Source: CALKZN01 sp050633585
GTDB lineage: Bacteria; Pseudomonadota; Gammaproteobacteria; Arenicellales; Arenicellaceae
Direction: 5' to 3'
Assembly (NCBI GenBank): GCA_050633585.1
Contig: JBOEGT010000032.1
Location: 17,571-81,570, forward strand
DNA: 64,000 nt
Made by a program: the position numbers and the translations under genes. Positions within the stretch are counted from its first letter, which is position 1; each line of letters starts with the position of its first letter. Below, in pieces: positions 63,666 through 64,000 of the stretch. The notes under the pieces are model-generated. The model was not told where the DNA came from, did not search any database, and worked only from the letters and a program-made list of their open reading frames with translations.

Positions 63666-63706
63666 CGTTGAAACAATGAGTAAAAACCATTCTCATTGTT
63701 TCAACG
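63666..63706. repeat. 15-bp inverted repeat upstream of the lipoprotein gene
   Basis: CGTTGAAACAATGAG (63666-63680) and CTCATTGTTTCAACG (63692-63706) are perfect arms with an 11-nt centre. No T-run follows on the plus strand. It could be an operator, attenuator or transcript end of the channel gene. Confidence 0.6.
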
Positions 63707-63746
63707 TAAAAGCATATCTTGATGGGAACAAGACACTCACAGCAAA

Positions 63747-64000
63747 ATGACATATACCTACAAATTACTATTTACATCTATTATCTCTAGCATTCTTATT
63801 GGATGTAGCAGTAACAACAATCAAACGGAAGCGAATGCTCCATATCTTAAAACGCTAAGTGCCTATGACTTAGCCATGAGTAATAAAAATGTTGATAAAG
63901 CATTGTCTTTTTTAGCAAGCACCGCCTCCGTAACGACAAAGCTGTGTAACAAGAAGATAAAAACCAGAAGTGCAATAAGCTTTGGTTCACTTCTAGAAAA
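63747..64000 (+). CDS. Lipoprotein, partial (C-terminus outside window)
   Basis: 84 codons are visible before the window ends. A lipoprotein signal is clear (KLLFTSIISSILIGCSS, lipobox LIGC). The mature start (SSNNNQTEANAPYLKTLSAYD) is a flexible linker and then a helical region of unknown family. The 15-bp inverted repeat lies about 40 bp upstream. Function unknown. Confidence 0.75.
   Translation, partial: MTYTYKLLFTSIISSILIGCSSNNNQTEANAPYLKTLSAYDLAMSNKNVDKALSFLASTASVTTKLCNKKIKTRSAISFGSLLE

Noticed and set aside
1..64000. tRNA, rRNA, CRISPR, insertion sequences and integrases
   Set aside because: I looked for cloverleaf-like ends, regularly spaced short repeats and transposase motifs and found none I could support.

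Overview
The window is AT-rich, densely packed DNA from a Gram-negative bacterium. TonB-dependent receptors, ExbB/ExbD/TonB, an RND pump with a TolC-type protein, DusC, TAXI-TRAP and MerR/CopC/CopD genes all point to a gammaproteobacterium. The general style (Fur boxes, TRAP and peptide ABC importers, a FIST-kinase pair) suggests a marine Oceanospirillales/Marinomonas-like organism; that placement is inference, not shown by any marker gene. I saw no rRNA, tRNA, CRISPR array, transposase or integrase.

Layout. 1-3.6 kb: a copper/heavy-metal operon on the minus strand (DUF4396 membrane protein, MerR regulator, Spy-like periplasmic protein, DUF411 protein, CopC, CopD), plus a separately promoted His-rich gene cut by the window edge. 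Both transcripts start at MerR-type promoters with 19-bp spacers. 3.9-7.9 kb: an accessory block with a membrane-anchored SNase-like nuclease, an orphan ParA ATPase, a Tle1-like DUF2235 hydrolase and a ParB-like protein. 8.1-9.9 kb: dusC, a DUF1289 gene and an unrecognised conserved-looking gene.

10-28.4 kb: metal acquisition. A Fur-controlled TonB-dependent receptor is divergent from a nickel/peptide-family ABC importer with fused ATPases, followed by a dedicated ExbB-ExbD-TonB set. Next come a 36-codon Fur-boxed membrane microprotein, a DUF1566 protein, DUF2218, a siderophore-type ABC importer (ATPase, permease, binding protein), a second receptor and a Fur-boxed two-component system, in an arrangement reminiscent of PfeRS/PfeA.

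29-41.2 kb: a catabolic island controlled by a divergent MocR-type regulator. It holds two paralogous peptide-type binding proteins, the DppBCDF-like importer, an ArgE-like deacylase, an N-terminally short aspartase and a GNAT acetyltransferase. A conserved operator-like element lies upstream of both binding-protein genes. The logic is probably import, deacylation and deamination of an acylated amino acid or small peptide. 41.2-43.8 kb: a 15-unit Sel1-repeat protein and an L,D-transpeptidase.

44-53.1 kb: a TAXI-TRAP importer with UspA, and an RpiR-controlled CoA pathway (ADP-forming acyl-CoA synthetase, one canonical crotonase, one crotonase lacking the usual glutamates). 53.4-60.2 kb: an RND efflux operon whose outer-membrane component carries an N-terminal periplasmic-binding-protein domain. 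60.4-63.6 kb: a FIST (NosP-like) sensor, a hybrid histidine kinase and a small K+ channel, tightly coupled. A truncated lipoprotein gene closes the window.

The strongest candidates for something undescribed are the binding-protein/TolC fusion, the FIST-kinase-channel operon, the MocR island with its operator, the palindromic two-way promoter at 12.2 kb and the Fur-linked 36-aa protein.
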